Assembly (NCBI RefSeq): GCF_002218065.1
Contig: NZ_BDUB01000001.1
Span: 1,313,567 to 1,377,566, forward strand
DNA from: Nodularia sp. NIES-3585
GTDB taxonomy: Bacteria > Cyanobacteriota > Cyanobacteriia > Cyanobacteriales > Nostocaceae
Reading direction: 5' to 3'
Length of the DNA: 64,000 bases
The notes beneath the pieces are model-generated. The model ran no database searches. It was not told the DNA's origin and was given only the letters and a program-made list of their open reading frames with translations. Position numbers and translations under genes: made by a program. Of the stretch, positions 36,775 through 45,574 are shown one piece after another. The number at the start of each line of letters is the position of its first letter. Position 1 is the first letter of the stretch.

Positions 36775-38604
36775 ATGAGGATCAAACTGAGTCTTCCGGG
36801 TAGTGTTAACCAATGGTGCAATAATCTAGCGAAAAGTCCAGTTTTTGCTGTGACTATACTTGTTGTGATTAGTTGGCTAGCTTATGGGTGGAATTTGGGC
36901 AATGTCGGCTTAATTGATGAAACAGAGCCATTATTTGCCGAAGCTTCCCGCCAAATGTTGATTACAGGTGATTGGATAACTCCCATTTTTAATGGCGAAA
37001 CTCGTTTTGATAAACCATCTTTAATTTACTGGTGTCAAGCGATCGCCTATGGAATGATTGGAGTAAATGAGTGGTCAGTGCGGCTACCTTCCGCGATCGC
37101 GGCTGTGGGAGTCATCGGTTTAACCTTTTACACTGTACAGTGGTATTTTGCTAAAAAAGACGAATTAGAGCAGGTTTCCCACCCAATTCGGCGCAACTTA
37201 ACAGCTTTAATAGCCGCAGCTATGCTGGCACTTAGTCCTGAGATGATTGTCTGGGGAAGAACTGGTGTTTCAGATATGATGCTGACTGGGTGCATGGCAT
37301 CCGCCTTGTTATGTTTTTTTCTAGGGTACGCAACCACAGAGGAAACTCAACCAAAATCCGCCTCATCTTTATTCCCAAACAAATGGTATTTAGCTTGTTA
37401 CGTGCTAATTGCCGGAGCGATTTTGAGCAAAGGCCCAGTAGGAATAGTTCTACCTGTAATAATTATCGCGGCATTCGTGATTTATGTGGGCAAAATCCGA
37501 GAAGTGTTTACACAAATGCGTCCCTTCATGGGTATGCTGATTATTTTCGGATTATCCGCCCCCTGGTATCTCCTCGTAACTTGGCGTAATGGTTGGGATT
37601 ATCTCAGCTCGTTTTTTGGCTATCACAACATAGAACGTTTCACAGAAGTAGTGAATGGTCACTCAGCCCCTTGGTACTTCTATTTTTTAGTCGTACTCCT
37701 CGGCTTTGCACCATACTCTGTGTATTTACCCGTAGCAATGGCTAAACTCAGATTTTGGAGGCGATCGCACTGGCTAACTCAAGAACGCTCCCAACAACTG
37801 GGTTTATTTGCCTGTATCTGGTTTATTACTATCTTTGGCTTTTTTAGTATTGCGGTCACGAAACTGCCCAGCTACGTGTTACCCTTAATGCCAGCCGTAG
37901 GTATTTTAGTAGCACTGTTATGGAGCGACTTTTTCCCCGAAAACAGTCAAAATATGGACTCTGCGTCCTCTGCTCTCAAAATCAGTGCTTGGATAAATGT
38001 GATCTTTTCCACAGTCCTAGCAATAGCAGTGTTTCACATCACTCATTTAATCAATAACAATTCAGTTGCACCCGGCTTCCCCCTACTGATTCAAAACGCA
38101 CGTTTACCAGAACTAGGAGGATTCATTTGGTTTTTGGGAGCGCTGATCATTGCTGCTTTAATTATTAATCGCCTTTGGCACAATATTATTCATGTAAATA
38201 TAGTTGTATTTACAGCATTCTTAATCATTGTTTTAATGCCAGCTTTGTTTTTAATGGATCAGCAGCGACAGCAACCTTTAAGAGACTTATCTGCTTTGGT
38301 CGTGGAAGCAAAGCAACCAGATGAGGAATTACTGATGGTTGGCTTCAAGAAACCAAGCGTAGTCTTTTACACTCAAAAACCTGTAAATTATATTCAACTC
38401 ACAAAGGATGCCGTAGAGCATATTAAAAATCAAACTTCCGAACTACCACAGCAGTCTTCCTTGCTAGTGATAGCTGAACCGAAAGTCTTTGTTAAAATGG
38501 ACTTGCAACCGGGTAGTTACGATATTTTAGACACTAGGGACACTTATCAGTTAATTCGAGTCTCTTTGAAAAAGACGAACAAAGAATCACTCCAAATATC
38601 TTGA
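36775..38604 (+). CDS. ArnT-like / GT39-family membrane glycosyltransferase
   Basis: A 609-residue polytopic membrane protein of the PMT/ArnT (GT-C) superfamily, which transfers sugars from polyprenyl-phosphate donors outside the membrane. The first periplasmic loop carries the diagnostic acidic motif LIDETEPLFAEASRQM near residue 45, then GDWITPIFNGETRFDKPSLIYW and the conserved VRLPSA. About eleven hydrophobic spans follow. The C-terminal 110 residues form a soluble periplasmic domain (LLMVGFKKPSVVFYTQKPVNYI) typical of these cyanobacterial proteins. The acceptor is unknown. Start is ATG at 36775. Confidence 0.88.
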   Translation: MRIKLSLPGSVNQWCNNLAKSPVFAVTILVVISWLAYGWNLGNVGLIDETEPLFAEASRQMLITGDWITPIFNGETRFDKPSLIYWCQAIAYGMIGVNEWSVRLPSAIAAVGVIGLTFYTVQWYFAKKDELEQVSHPIRRNLTALIAAAMLALSPEMIVWGRTGVSDMMLTGCMASALLCFFLGYATTEETQPKSASSLFPNKWYLACYVLIAGAILSKGPVGIVLPVIIIAAFVIYVGKIREVFTQMRPFMGMLIIFGLSAPWYLLVTWRNGWDYLSSFFGYHNIERFTEVVNGHSAPWYFYFLVVLLGFAPYSVYLPVAMAKLRFWRRSHWLTQERSQQLGLFACIWFITIFGFFSIAVTKLPSYVLPLMPAVGILVALLWSDFFPENSQNMDSASSALKISAWINVIFSTVLAIAVFHITHLINNNSVAPGFPLLIQNARLPELGGFIWFLGALIIAALIINRLWHNIIHVNIVVFTAFLIIVLMPALFLMDQQRQQPLRDLSALVVEAKQPDEELLMVGFKKPSVVFYTQKPVNYIQLTKDAVEHIKNQTSELPQQSSLLVIAEPKVFVKMDLQPGSYDILDTRDTYQLIRVSLKKTNKESLQIS

Positions 38605-38619
38605 GCAAGTGACTAATTT

Positions 38620-41600
38620 TCAATAAGTTTCCCCTGTTCCTGTTAAACCTAAAGCTTGATTGATCTGGGTTAACAAGTCTTCCATTGATATAGAACGAGG
38701 CAAAATCTGAGCGGCGATGTCATCTCTTCCCTGGAATGAGACGCTGCGCGAACGAGAAGCTATGCGAACCACCAGCTGCGCCAACTCACTCATCAAATTT
38801 TCTTCCATATCCAATTGACTCTGGCTGGGCTGATGAGTTTCTGCTGGGGAATTTTCAGACAAAGAACGAGTGAAAGTGTGATTTAAGCGCTGGTCGATGA
38901 TCAAAATTGGTGGCAAGTCAAAAGGTAAATCAGCCAAAGCTTTTAGCTCCTTCAACACCTCTTGATGAACAGAAGAATCACCCAAACAAATCAACAATAA
39001 ATCCACGCTTTGGTGGCGAATTTGTTGCAGAACTTCTGCCCAACAACGCCCCATTGCTGCTTTCAAACCAGCAGTTTGTAAATATTGAATTAAAGCTTGG
39101 AACCACTCAGATCCCCGTTCGGTACTGTCGTTATCGAGTGAAGATTTTTTGACTTCCTTTACCTCTTTGCGCCTGATCTGTGGTAAATCATCCAGCATCG
39201 TCAAATCCACAACGAGCAGACTAGGTGGACAGCACAGACCAGATGCAATTTGCAGTACAGATAATAAAGGATTTGTCGGATCGCTCTGGTTGTCGTTATC
39301 TCTAGAGAACGGTGTCAAATAAGGAAACACTGACAACTCAGGTATCTGAGAAGCGGCTAGAGTAGTTGCAACATCGCAAGTCACCAATGGAATCTCAGCC
39401 AATATGGGATGTTGAGCTAACTGTTGTAGGTAGGTTTGTGCAATGGAACCTTTGGCATCTAGTAAAATTACATCGAATTCCCAAACCCGCGCTAAGAGTT
39501 CTGCCTGATCTAGGTCATCTACCTCTATCACCCGATGTTCTCGCAGTGAAGGGTGGGGGTTAATTGATTCTAAACTTTGTTCTACCAACCTCAAAATTCT
39601 CAATGGAGTTATAGTTGGGGTGATTTTGCCATTGTCCAACCCTGACTGCCCAATTGCTGGTTGAGCAACTAAGTTTTCTAACAGCGGTACTAAAGCCTGA
39701 TGCTGGACTGGCAAGTGGAGGAAACCATCAGCGCGATTAGCATAAGCTTGCTCTTTTTCTGCTCCTGTGGCTGTCACCATCACCTGAATGTGTCTGGTAG
39801 CCGGATCAGATTTCAATAAAGTCAGCACATCCCAACCCGAAAGTAAGGGTAGTAAAGGATTTAAAAATATAGCTTTTGGTTGCAAACGCCGAGCTTTTTC
39901 TACGGCTTCGGTTCCCGAACGCGCAATCACCACGCGGTAACCTAAACCCTTGAGTTGATCGGTCAAATCCTCGATATATCGGGCTACTGCTTCCACTACT
40001 AACACTAATCTCTGTGAGCTAGTGGGTTGATGTTGGCTAGTTGTGGCCATCCGCCCACGGGCTGAGTTTGTAACTTCTCGGATTTCGGGAATTGGGATTT
40101 TACCATCTTCTCTAATTCCCATTTCTGGAGGGTTTAAGCCTGTGGTCGGCGGACTTGGTGGTAATAGTAATGTAAATTGGCTACCTTTGCCTTCACGAGA
40201 TAAAAAGCTGACATCACCTCCGTGGAGACGAGCCAAAGCCCTAGTTAACACCAAACCCAGACCAGTACCTTCAAATTGGCGGGTGAGGGGATTTTCCAAT
40301 TGTTGGAATTTTTGGAAGATTAAATGTTGCTGATGTTCGGGAATACCAATGCCTGTATCCCAGATGGTAAATGCCACCCAGCCTTCCCAACGACTGACCC
40401 GCAAACCAATTTCACCAGAGTTTTCTGTGAACTTAAAGGCGTTGGAAAGTAGGTGTACCAACATCTGACGTAAGCGCAATTCATCGGCCACTATCTGGTC
40501 TAACCCTGGTTCAATTGAGATGGCAAACTCAGGAGTTGTTTTGGCGTTGGGGGTTTGGGTGTTGCTGGCTTTGGTTGTTTGAGTATGAATCGCTTTTGCT
40601 TCTGTCAAGGCGCGATCGCACACTACACTAATTTTTACGGGTACGAGGGCTAAATCCATCTGTCCCGTTTCCATCCGAGTCAAATCTAAAATATCATTGA
40701 CCACACTCATCAAATGCCTGCCGCTTTGATGAATCAGTCCCGCATAACGAGCTTGGCGCTCGTTGAGTTCACCCAACTGCTGATCCACAAGCAACCGTGA
40801 TAGTCCCAAAACGGCAGTTAGAGGGGTCTTCAGCTCATGACTAATACAAGCTAAAAACTCATCCTTTAATCGATTTAGTTGAATGAGGTCAGCATTTTTC
40901 GCTGCTAGTTCTTTACATATCTGCTGCTGTTCAGTGACATCAGTAGCTAATATTAAGCAAAGGTCGTGACCCTGTTCAGTCCGGAAATTCGCCGTAGCTT
41001 GCTCAAAGGTAAATTCTCCGGCCAACATTTCCCGGAATAAAAGTTCTGACTTAGAACTATCTAAAGGAATTTTGGCAAACTGCCAAATTCGCTCTTGACC
41101 ATTTTGTACTTCTACCACACAGGTACAAGTACCCATGGGGCTATCCAAAAAGCAGCGATTGGATGTCGTCTGTGACAGTGGTTGAGAACATGGCACTAGA
41201 GGTGCGGCGACCTGGGGTGGCAGAAAACTATGTTCTTCTGAATGGGATTGCCGAGACATGGATTGTCCCTCGCCATTATGCTCATTCCCCCTGCCATGAG
41301 GATGAAATCTAGTTGCTGGTTGGCTAGCGTATTCTGTAGCAGTTTTGGTGAGAGATGGGGCTAGAATTGCTTCAACTTGTTGGCGAATTCCTTCTGGATC
41401 TTTCAATGCTCCCAATTGCTGCCACCAAGCCGGATTTTTGGCTACTACTTCACCTGTTCCAGTTTGCAGCATTAAAGGCCAAGGTAGTAGTTCTAATAGC
41501 TGCACCAGCGATTTGGGTGCTGGTTGACGTTGATTTGTTCTCCGAGATAGCGTCAGCCCTGACTGATCACGCCAGCGAGTTTTTGCTCTGGGGGTGGAGG

Positions 41601-42141
41601 TATGAGCATGGTCTGGGGAAATATTTTTAGCGGTTCTCTTAGCATCAGGTGAAAATTCGGTTCTCGTCGTATTCATGGCCAATTTTTCCTTAGCCAATGC
41701 CCTTAACAGACGTGCGCTATCCAGCAACCCTAGAAATTTGCCCTCTCCATTAATTAACGCCCAATCCAGGCTAAATTTTAGGTCGGTGTGAGTCTGAACT
41801 TCGGCTACGCTCAAGTCCATTTGTTCACGCAAAAGTCGCTCAAACTGTTCTACACAATATGTCGCAGGTAAACAATTGAGTGGTTGAATTATGGTTTGAT
41901 CCCAAGTTGACAACGGCTGCTGCAAGTCCAAAACTTGGTTGTCAACGGATGCTGACAATAATTTTGGGATGAAGCGGGCAGATTGCACCAATCCTAATGG
42001 GCATTTTTGCTGATTTACTACTACCAAGCGATCGCACTGCTCTTGCTCAAAAATCTCCAGCACGATAGCCAGAGTACTTGTCTCTACGCAGTTGGGTACG
42101 GTTGCTAGAAAGTCATAAAGCGGGTACTGTAGCATTGACAT
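38620..42141 (-). CDS. Hybrid sensor histidine kinase with CBS-like N-terminus and degenerate receivers
   Basis: 1173 residues, no membrane spans. Residues 1-165 look like a CBS-domain pair (DRLVVVNQQKCPLGLVQ, LINGEGKFLGLLDSARLLRAL). A low-complexity linker and a PAS-like region (about 215-420) precede HisKA (CISHELKTPLTAVLGLSRLL, His435) and HATPase (DTGIGIPEHQ, GTGLGLVLTRAL). Three receiver-like modules follow. In the first, the acceptor strand reads AIFLNPLLPLLSG, so Asn761 replaces Asp; the second (VIEVDD...DVILLDAKGS) and third (VDLLLICLGDSS) are also divergent. The kinase core looks active, but its receivers probably are not normal phosphoacceptors. It is divergent from kaiABC across a 770-base spacer; a clock-related role is only suggested by position. 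Confidence 0.88.
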   Translation of the reverse strand: MSMLQYPLYDFLATVPNCVETSTLAIVLEIFEQEQCDRLVVVNQQKCPLGLVQSARFIPKLLSASVDNQVLDLQQPLSTWDQTIIQPLNCLPATYCVEQFERLLREQMDLSVAEVQTHTDLKFSLDWALINGEGKFLGLLDSARLLRALAKEKLAMNTTRTEFSPDAKRTAKNISPDHAHTSTPRAKTRWRDQSGLTLSRRTNQRQPAPKSLVQLLELLPWPLMLQTGTGEVVAKNPAWWQQLGALKDPEGIRQQVEAILAPSLTKTATEYASQPATRFHPHGRGNEHNGEGQSMSRQSHSEEHSFLPPQVAAPLVPCSQPLSQTTSNRCFLDSPMGTCTCVVEVQNGQERIWQFAKIPLDSSKSELLFREMLAGEFTFEQATANFRTEQGHDLCLILATDVTEQQQICKELAAKNADLIQLNRLKDEFLACISHELKTPLTAVLGLSRLLVDQQLGELNERQARYAGLIHQSGRHLMSVVNDILDLTRMETGQMDLALVPVKISVVCDRALTEAKAIHTQTTKASNTQTPNAKTTPEFAISIEPGLDQIVADELRLRQMLVHLLSNAFKFTENSGEIGLRVSRWEGWVAFTIWDTGIGIPEHQQHLIFQKFQQLENPLTRQFEGTGLGLVLTRALARLHGGDVSFLSREGKGSQFTLLLPPSPPTTGLNPPEMGIREDGKIPIPEIREVTNSARGRMATTSQHQPTSSQRLVLVVEAVARYIEDLTDQLKGLGYRVVIARSGTEAVEKARRLQPKAIFLNPLLPLLSGWDVLTLLKSDPATRHIQVMVTATGAEKEQAYANRADGFLHLPVQHQALVPLLENLVAQPAIGQSGLDNGKITPTITPLRILRLVEQSLESINPHPSLREHRVIEVDDLDQAELLARVWEFDVILLDAKGSIAQTYLQQLAQHPILAEIPLVTCDVATTLAASQIPELSVFPYLTPFSRDNDNQSDPTNPLLSVLQIASGLCCPPSLLVVDLTMLDDLPQIRRKEVKEVKKSSLDNDSTERGSEWFQALIQYLQTAGLKAAMGRCWAEVLQQIRHQSVDLLLICLGDSSVHQEVLKELKALADLPFDLPPILIIDQRLNHTFTRSLSENSPAETHQPSQSQLDMEENLMSELAQLVVRIASRSRSVSFQGRDDIAAQILPRSISMEDLLTQINQALGLTGTGETY

Positions 42142-42910
42142 AAGGAACCTTAGGGGTCATTCTTCTTTGTGAAAGCTTGCGGCTTCACCATCAGCACTCT
42201 TGGCAAATAGTGTTCGATCCGCAAATCAATATTCTTTCAGAAGACTCATTTAAGCGATTCTTTTTACAGCTGCAACGCCATTGAAACAATGAGTTTGCCG
42301 TTGGGCTGCGCTCACGGCGAGACTCTTCACAGACACGATTTATGGTATTTACTCGTTGCCTTTGCCACTGAGTATTTTCCGGAAATCTCCTTGTAAATCT
42401 CCTACTGGTGTTGAAACTCCTCGACGATAGTGACAACTAAGACAATTATGGGGTCAAAGATTCGCTTTAGAACCTTGAGGAATTATAATGATTTAGGATG
42501 TGATGATACTTTAAGTTAGTTTAAGTATCTTATCAAGGAATGAAAATCAAAGGATCTATTGTTTGGAGAAATATACATAAGTGAATCATCAATTATGTCA
42601 TGTATCTTCATTGACAACAGACGCTTCATCAACAACCTACTAATTTTTAGCCCCGCCGGACGGAATTCTTAGTTAAAAATTCCGTCACCACAAGTCTTTA
42701 TAGATTTGGGATGGGAGAGTTTTATTTACGCCATTCTGTATTAGCACTGATTAAACTCTATCGGCTTGTTGAACAACCAGAAATCAACTATACGTTGACA
42801 TGAAGCGTTCTCTCAAAGAGAACTTACAACCCCAAAGTACTATCCACATCTAATCTAGATAGTCTACCAATATTGGTTAGGTTGATTAATGAAGATGTCC
42901 AAATATACAG
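42142..42910. promoter_or_regulatory. Divergent spacer between hybrid kinase and kaiA, with a 9-bp hairpin
   Basis: No convincing gene. A hairpin at 42659-42686 pairs GACGGAATT with AATTCCGTC around a 10-base loop, 225 bases upstream of the kaiA frame. The spacer must contain the kaiABC promoter and that of the hybrid kinase; I could not define -10/-35 boxes with confidence. Confidence 0.4.
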
Positions 42911-43492
42911 ATGTTACTACTCTTATTGATTTTTACCCCCAATGTTCCCCAAAATTTAGATCATCCGGCTAAACTAGCCACCAGATTAAGATTTAGTGGA
43001 AATCTGCGGCGTTTACTCCAGCACACCACCGACCACTTGTGCTTCTCGCTTATAATCGATACTACCACTGCTAAAATCTACTACCTACTGAAGTGGTGGC
43101 AACAATATCTTAATAAAAATTTCATTAATAAATATTTTTATGTATTTCCATGGCAGAAGCAAAAACCCCAGCATTTCTTTTCCCAGATGACTCAAGTTGA
43201 TCGGCAGGTATTATTACAACAACTCAAATCAGATTATCGCCAGATTCTTATAAATTACTTTACCGCAGACAAAACTCTGACAGAAGAAATTGATAAATTT
43301 ATCCATGCTGTATTTTGTGCTAATATTCCTGTGCCTCAAATTATAGAATTTCATATGGAACTAATTGAAGACTTTTCCATCCAGCTAAGATTAGAAGGTA
43401 GGAGCGATGAAGCATTACTTGATTATCGTCTAGCACTCATAGATATCCTGGCTCACCTCTGCGAACATTATAGATGTTCGATTTCTCAATAG
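42911..43492 (+). CDS. kaiA: Circadian clock protein KaiA, shortened form
   Basis: The C-terminal 100 residues are the dimerising, KaiC-activating four-helix domain (QVDRQVLLQQLKSDYRQIL, FIHAVFCANIPVPQIIEFHMELI, LDYRLALIDILAHLCEHYR). The N-terminal pseudo-receiver of the 280-300-residue unicellular KaiA is missing. With the ATG at 42911 the protein has 193 residues, matching the intermediate-length KaiA described in some Nostoc. An internal ATG at 43187 would give a 101-residue form like that of Anabaena PCC 7120. The first 90 residues (about HPAKLATRLRF...) look poorly constrained, and neither start has a Shine-Dalgarno sequence. kaiB follows after 15 bases. Confidence 0.85.
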   Translation: MLLLLLIFTPNVPQNLDHPAKLATRLRFSGNLRRLLQHTTDHLCFSLIIDTTTAKIYYLLKWWQQYLNKNFINKYFYVFPWQKQKPQHFFSQMTQVDRQVLLQQLKSDYRQILINYFTADKTLTEEIDKFIHAVFCANIPVPQIIEFHMELIEDFSIQLRLEGRSDEALLDYRLALIDILAHLCEHYRCSISQ

Positions 43493-43507
43493 ATTAAATT
43501 CATCATA

Positions 43508-43822
43508 ATGAATAAATCCAAAAAAACCTATGTTCTCAAGCTTTATGTAGCAGGGAACACACCTAACTCAGTCCGAGCTTTAAAGATCCTGAAAAACATC
43601 TTAGAACAAGAATTTCAAGGTGTGTATGCTCTGAAAGTAATTGATGTCCTAAAAAATCCCCAGTTAGCCGAAGAAGATAAAATATTAGCCACACCAACCT
43701 TATCTAAAATTTTGCCTCCACCCGTTCGCAAAATAATTGGTGACCTATCAGACAGAGAAAGAGTGCTAATTGGATTAGACTTACTTTATGAAGAACTGAG
43801 TGAAGAATATTGGCAAGAGTAA
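43508..43822 (+). CDS. kaiB: Circadian clock protein KaiB
   Basis: A 104-residue thioredoxin-like, fold-switching protein that binds phosphorylated KaiC, sequesters KaiA and signals to output kinases. The sequence follows the clock-type KaiB closely: [43 protein letters not shown], then [24 protein letters not shown] and an acidic tail ELSEEYWQE. It lies between kaiA (15-base gap) and kaiC (87-base gap) in the usual order. Confidence 0.97.
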   Translation: MNKSKKTYVLKLYVAGNTPNSVRALKILKNILEQEFQGVYALKVIDVLKNPQLAEEDKILATPTLSKILPPPVRKIIGDLSDRERVLIGLDLLYEELSEEYWQE

Positions 43823-43909
43823 AAAAACCTTTAATCATACAAATTCGACCACAAAATACCAAGTTTAGTAATATAAAAACCGGGTTTAATACCCATTCCT
43901 TAATAAGCA

Positions 43910-45469
43910 ATGAGCGAAAAAGACCAAGCCGCACCAAATAACACCCCAATTGCTGGTGTAGAAAAAATTCGCACGATGATAGAAGGCTTTGACGATATTA
44001 GCCACGGAGGTTTGCCCATTGGTAGAACTACCTTAGTTAGTGGTACATCTGGCACAGGCAAAACTTTATTATCACTGCAATTTCTCTATAACGGTATTAC
44101 CCGCTTTGATGAACCGGGTGTATTTGTTACTTTTGAAGAATCCCCTCATGACATTATTAAAAATGCCCAAATTTTTGGCTGGAATTTACAACGTCTAATT
44201 GAGGAAGGTAAATTATTTATTCTAGATGCTTCCCCTGACCCAGAAGGTCAAGATATTGTGGGTAACTTTGACCTTTCCGCACTCATTGAGCGTTTGCAAT
44301 ATGCAATTCGCAAATATAAAGCCCAAAGAGTATCTATTGACTCAATTACAGCCGTCTTTCAGCAATATGAAGCAATGGGAGTTGTCCGGCGGGAGATATT
44401 TCGCCTTGTAGCTCGTCTCAAGCAACTGTACGTCACAACTATCATTACCACCGAACGTAGCGAAGAATACGGTTCTGTTGCTTCTTTTGGAGTAGAAGAA
44501 TTTGTTTCGGATAATGTGGTAATTGTGCGTAATGTTTTAGAAGGAGAACGTCGCCGCCGCACAATTGAAATTCTCAAATTGCGCGGTACAACTCACATGA
44601 AAGGCGAGTATCCTTTCACCATTACCAATGAAGGAGTCAACATTTTTCCCTTGGGAGCGATGCGCTTAACTCAACGCTCTTCCAATGTCAGGGTATCTTC
44701 TGGAGTCAAAACCCTCGATGAAATGTGCGGGGGAGGTTTCTTTAAAGATTCTATTATTTTGACAACGGGAGCTACTGGTACTGGTAAAACTTTATTGGTC
44801 AGTAAATTTTTGCAAGATGGCTGCAAAAATGGTGAACAAGCAATATTGTTTGCTTATGAAGAATCCCGCGCTCAACTGTCTCGCAATGCTTACTCTTGGG
44901 GAATAGATTTTGAAGAACTAGAACGTCAAGGTTTACTCAAAATAATTTGTACCTATCCTGAATCAACTGGTTTAGAAGACCACTTGCAAATTATTAAATC
45001 AGAAATTGCCGTCTTTAAGCCATCTCGCATTGCCATTGACTCCCTTTCCGCACTAGCTAGAGGAGTTAGCAATAATGCCTTTCGCCAGTTTGTCATCGGT
45101 GTAACTGGTTATGCCAAGCAAGAAGAAATAACTGGATTTTTTACCAATACAACTGATCAATTTCTGGGGTCACATTCCATTACTGACTCCCATATTTCCA
45201 CAATTACTGACACAATTTTGATGTTGCAGTACGTGGAAATTCGAGGCGAAATGTCACGGGCAATTAATGTATTTAAAATGCGGGGGTCTTGGCATGACAA
45301 AGGTATCCGCGAGTATAATATTACTGCTGACGGCCCTGAAATTAAAGATTCTTTCCGTAACTACGAACGAATTATTAGTGGTGCGCCAAGCCGCGTTAGT
45401 ATCGATGAAAAAGCGGAACTATCTCGCATAGTTCAACGTTTTGAAAAGAAACCGAGTGCCGATTCCTAA
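43910..45469 (+). CDS. kaiC: Circadian clock ATPase/autokinase KaiC
   Basis: A 519-residue two-domain RecA-like ATPase, forming the hexameric core of the clock. CI has Walker A GTSGTGKT (45-52) and the catalytic Glu pair in VTFEESP. CII has Walker A GATGTGKT and FAYEESRAQL. The autophosphorylation pair is present in ITDSHISTITDT (Ser430, Thr431, equivalent to Ser431/Thr432 of the Synechococcus protein), followed by YVEIRGEMSRAINVFKMRGS and a C-terminal tail (the KaiA-binding A-loop region) ending SRIVQRFEKKPSADS. All features of a functional clock KaiC are there. Confidence 0.98.
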   Translation: MSEKDQAAPNNTPIAGVEKIRTMIEGFDDISHGGLPIGRTTLVSGTSGTGKTLLSLQFLYNGITRFDEPGVFVTFEESPHDIIKNAQIFGWNLQRLIEEGKLFILDASPDPEGQDIVGNFDLSALIERLQYAIRKYKAQRVSIDSITAVFQQYEAMGVVRREIFRLVARLKQLYVTTIITTERSEEYGSVASFGVEEFVSDNVVIVRNVLEGERRRRTIEILKLRGTTHMKGEYPFTITNEGVNIFPLGAMRLTQRSSNVRVSSGVKTLDEMCGGGFFKDSIILTTGATGTGKTLLVSKFLQDGCKNGEQAILFAYEESRAQLSRNAYSWGIDFEELERQGLLKIICTYPESTGLEDHLQIIKSEIAVFKPSRIAIDSLSALARGVSNNAFRQFVIGVTGYAKQEEITGFFTNTTDQFLGSHSITDSHISTITDTILMLQYVEIRGEMSRAINVFKMRGSWHDKGIREYNITADGPEIKDSFRNYERIISGAPSRVSIDEKAELSRIVQRFEKKPSADS

Positions 45470-45574
45470 ATTTAGTGTCATGGTATATTCATATCTACAT
45501 TTAGGATCGTGCTATATTCTGTGGAGAAAAAGGGTTTTCTGCCGCTAGTATTGATTTTCGTGTGAGGGGATGCG

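Noticed and set aside
42191-42436. 81-codon minus-strand frame in the kai upstream spacer
   Set aside because: Arg/Ser-rich translation without domain features, typical of a chance frame.
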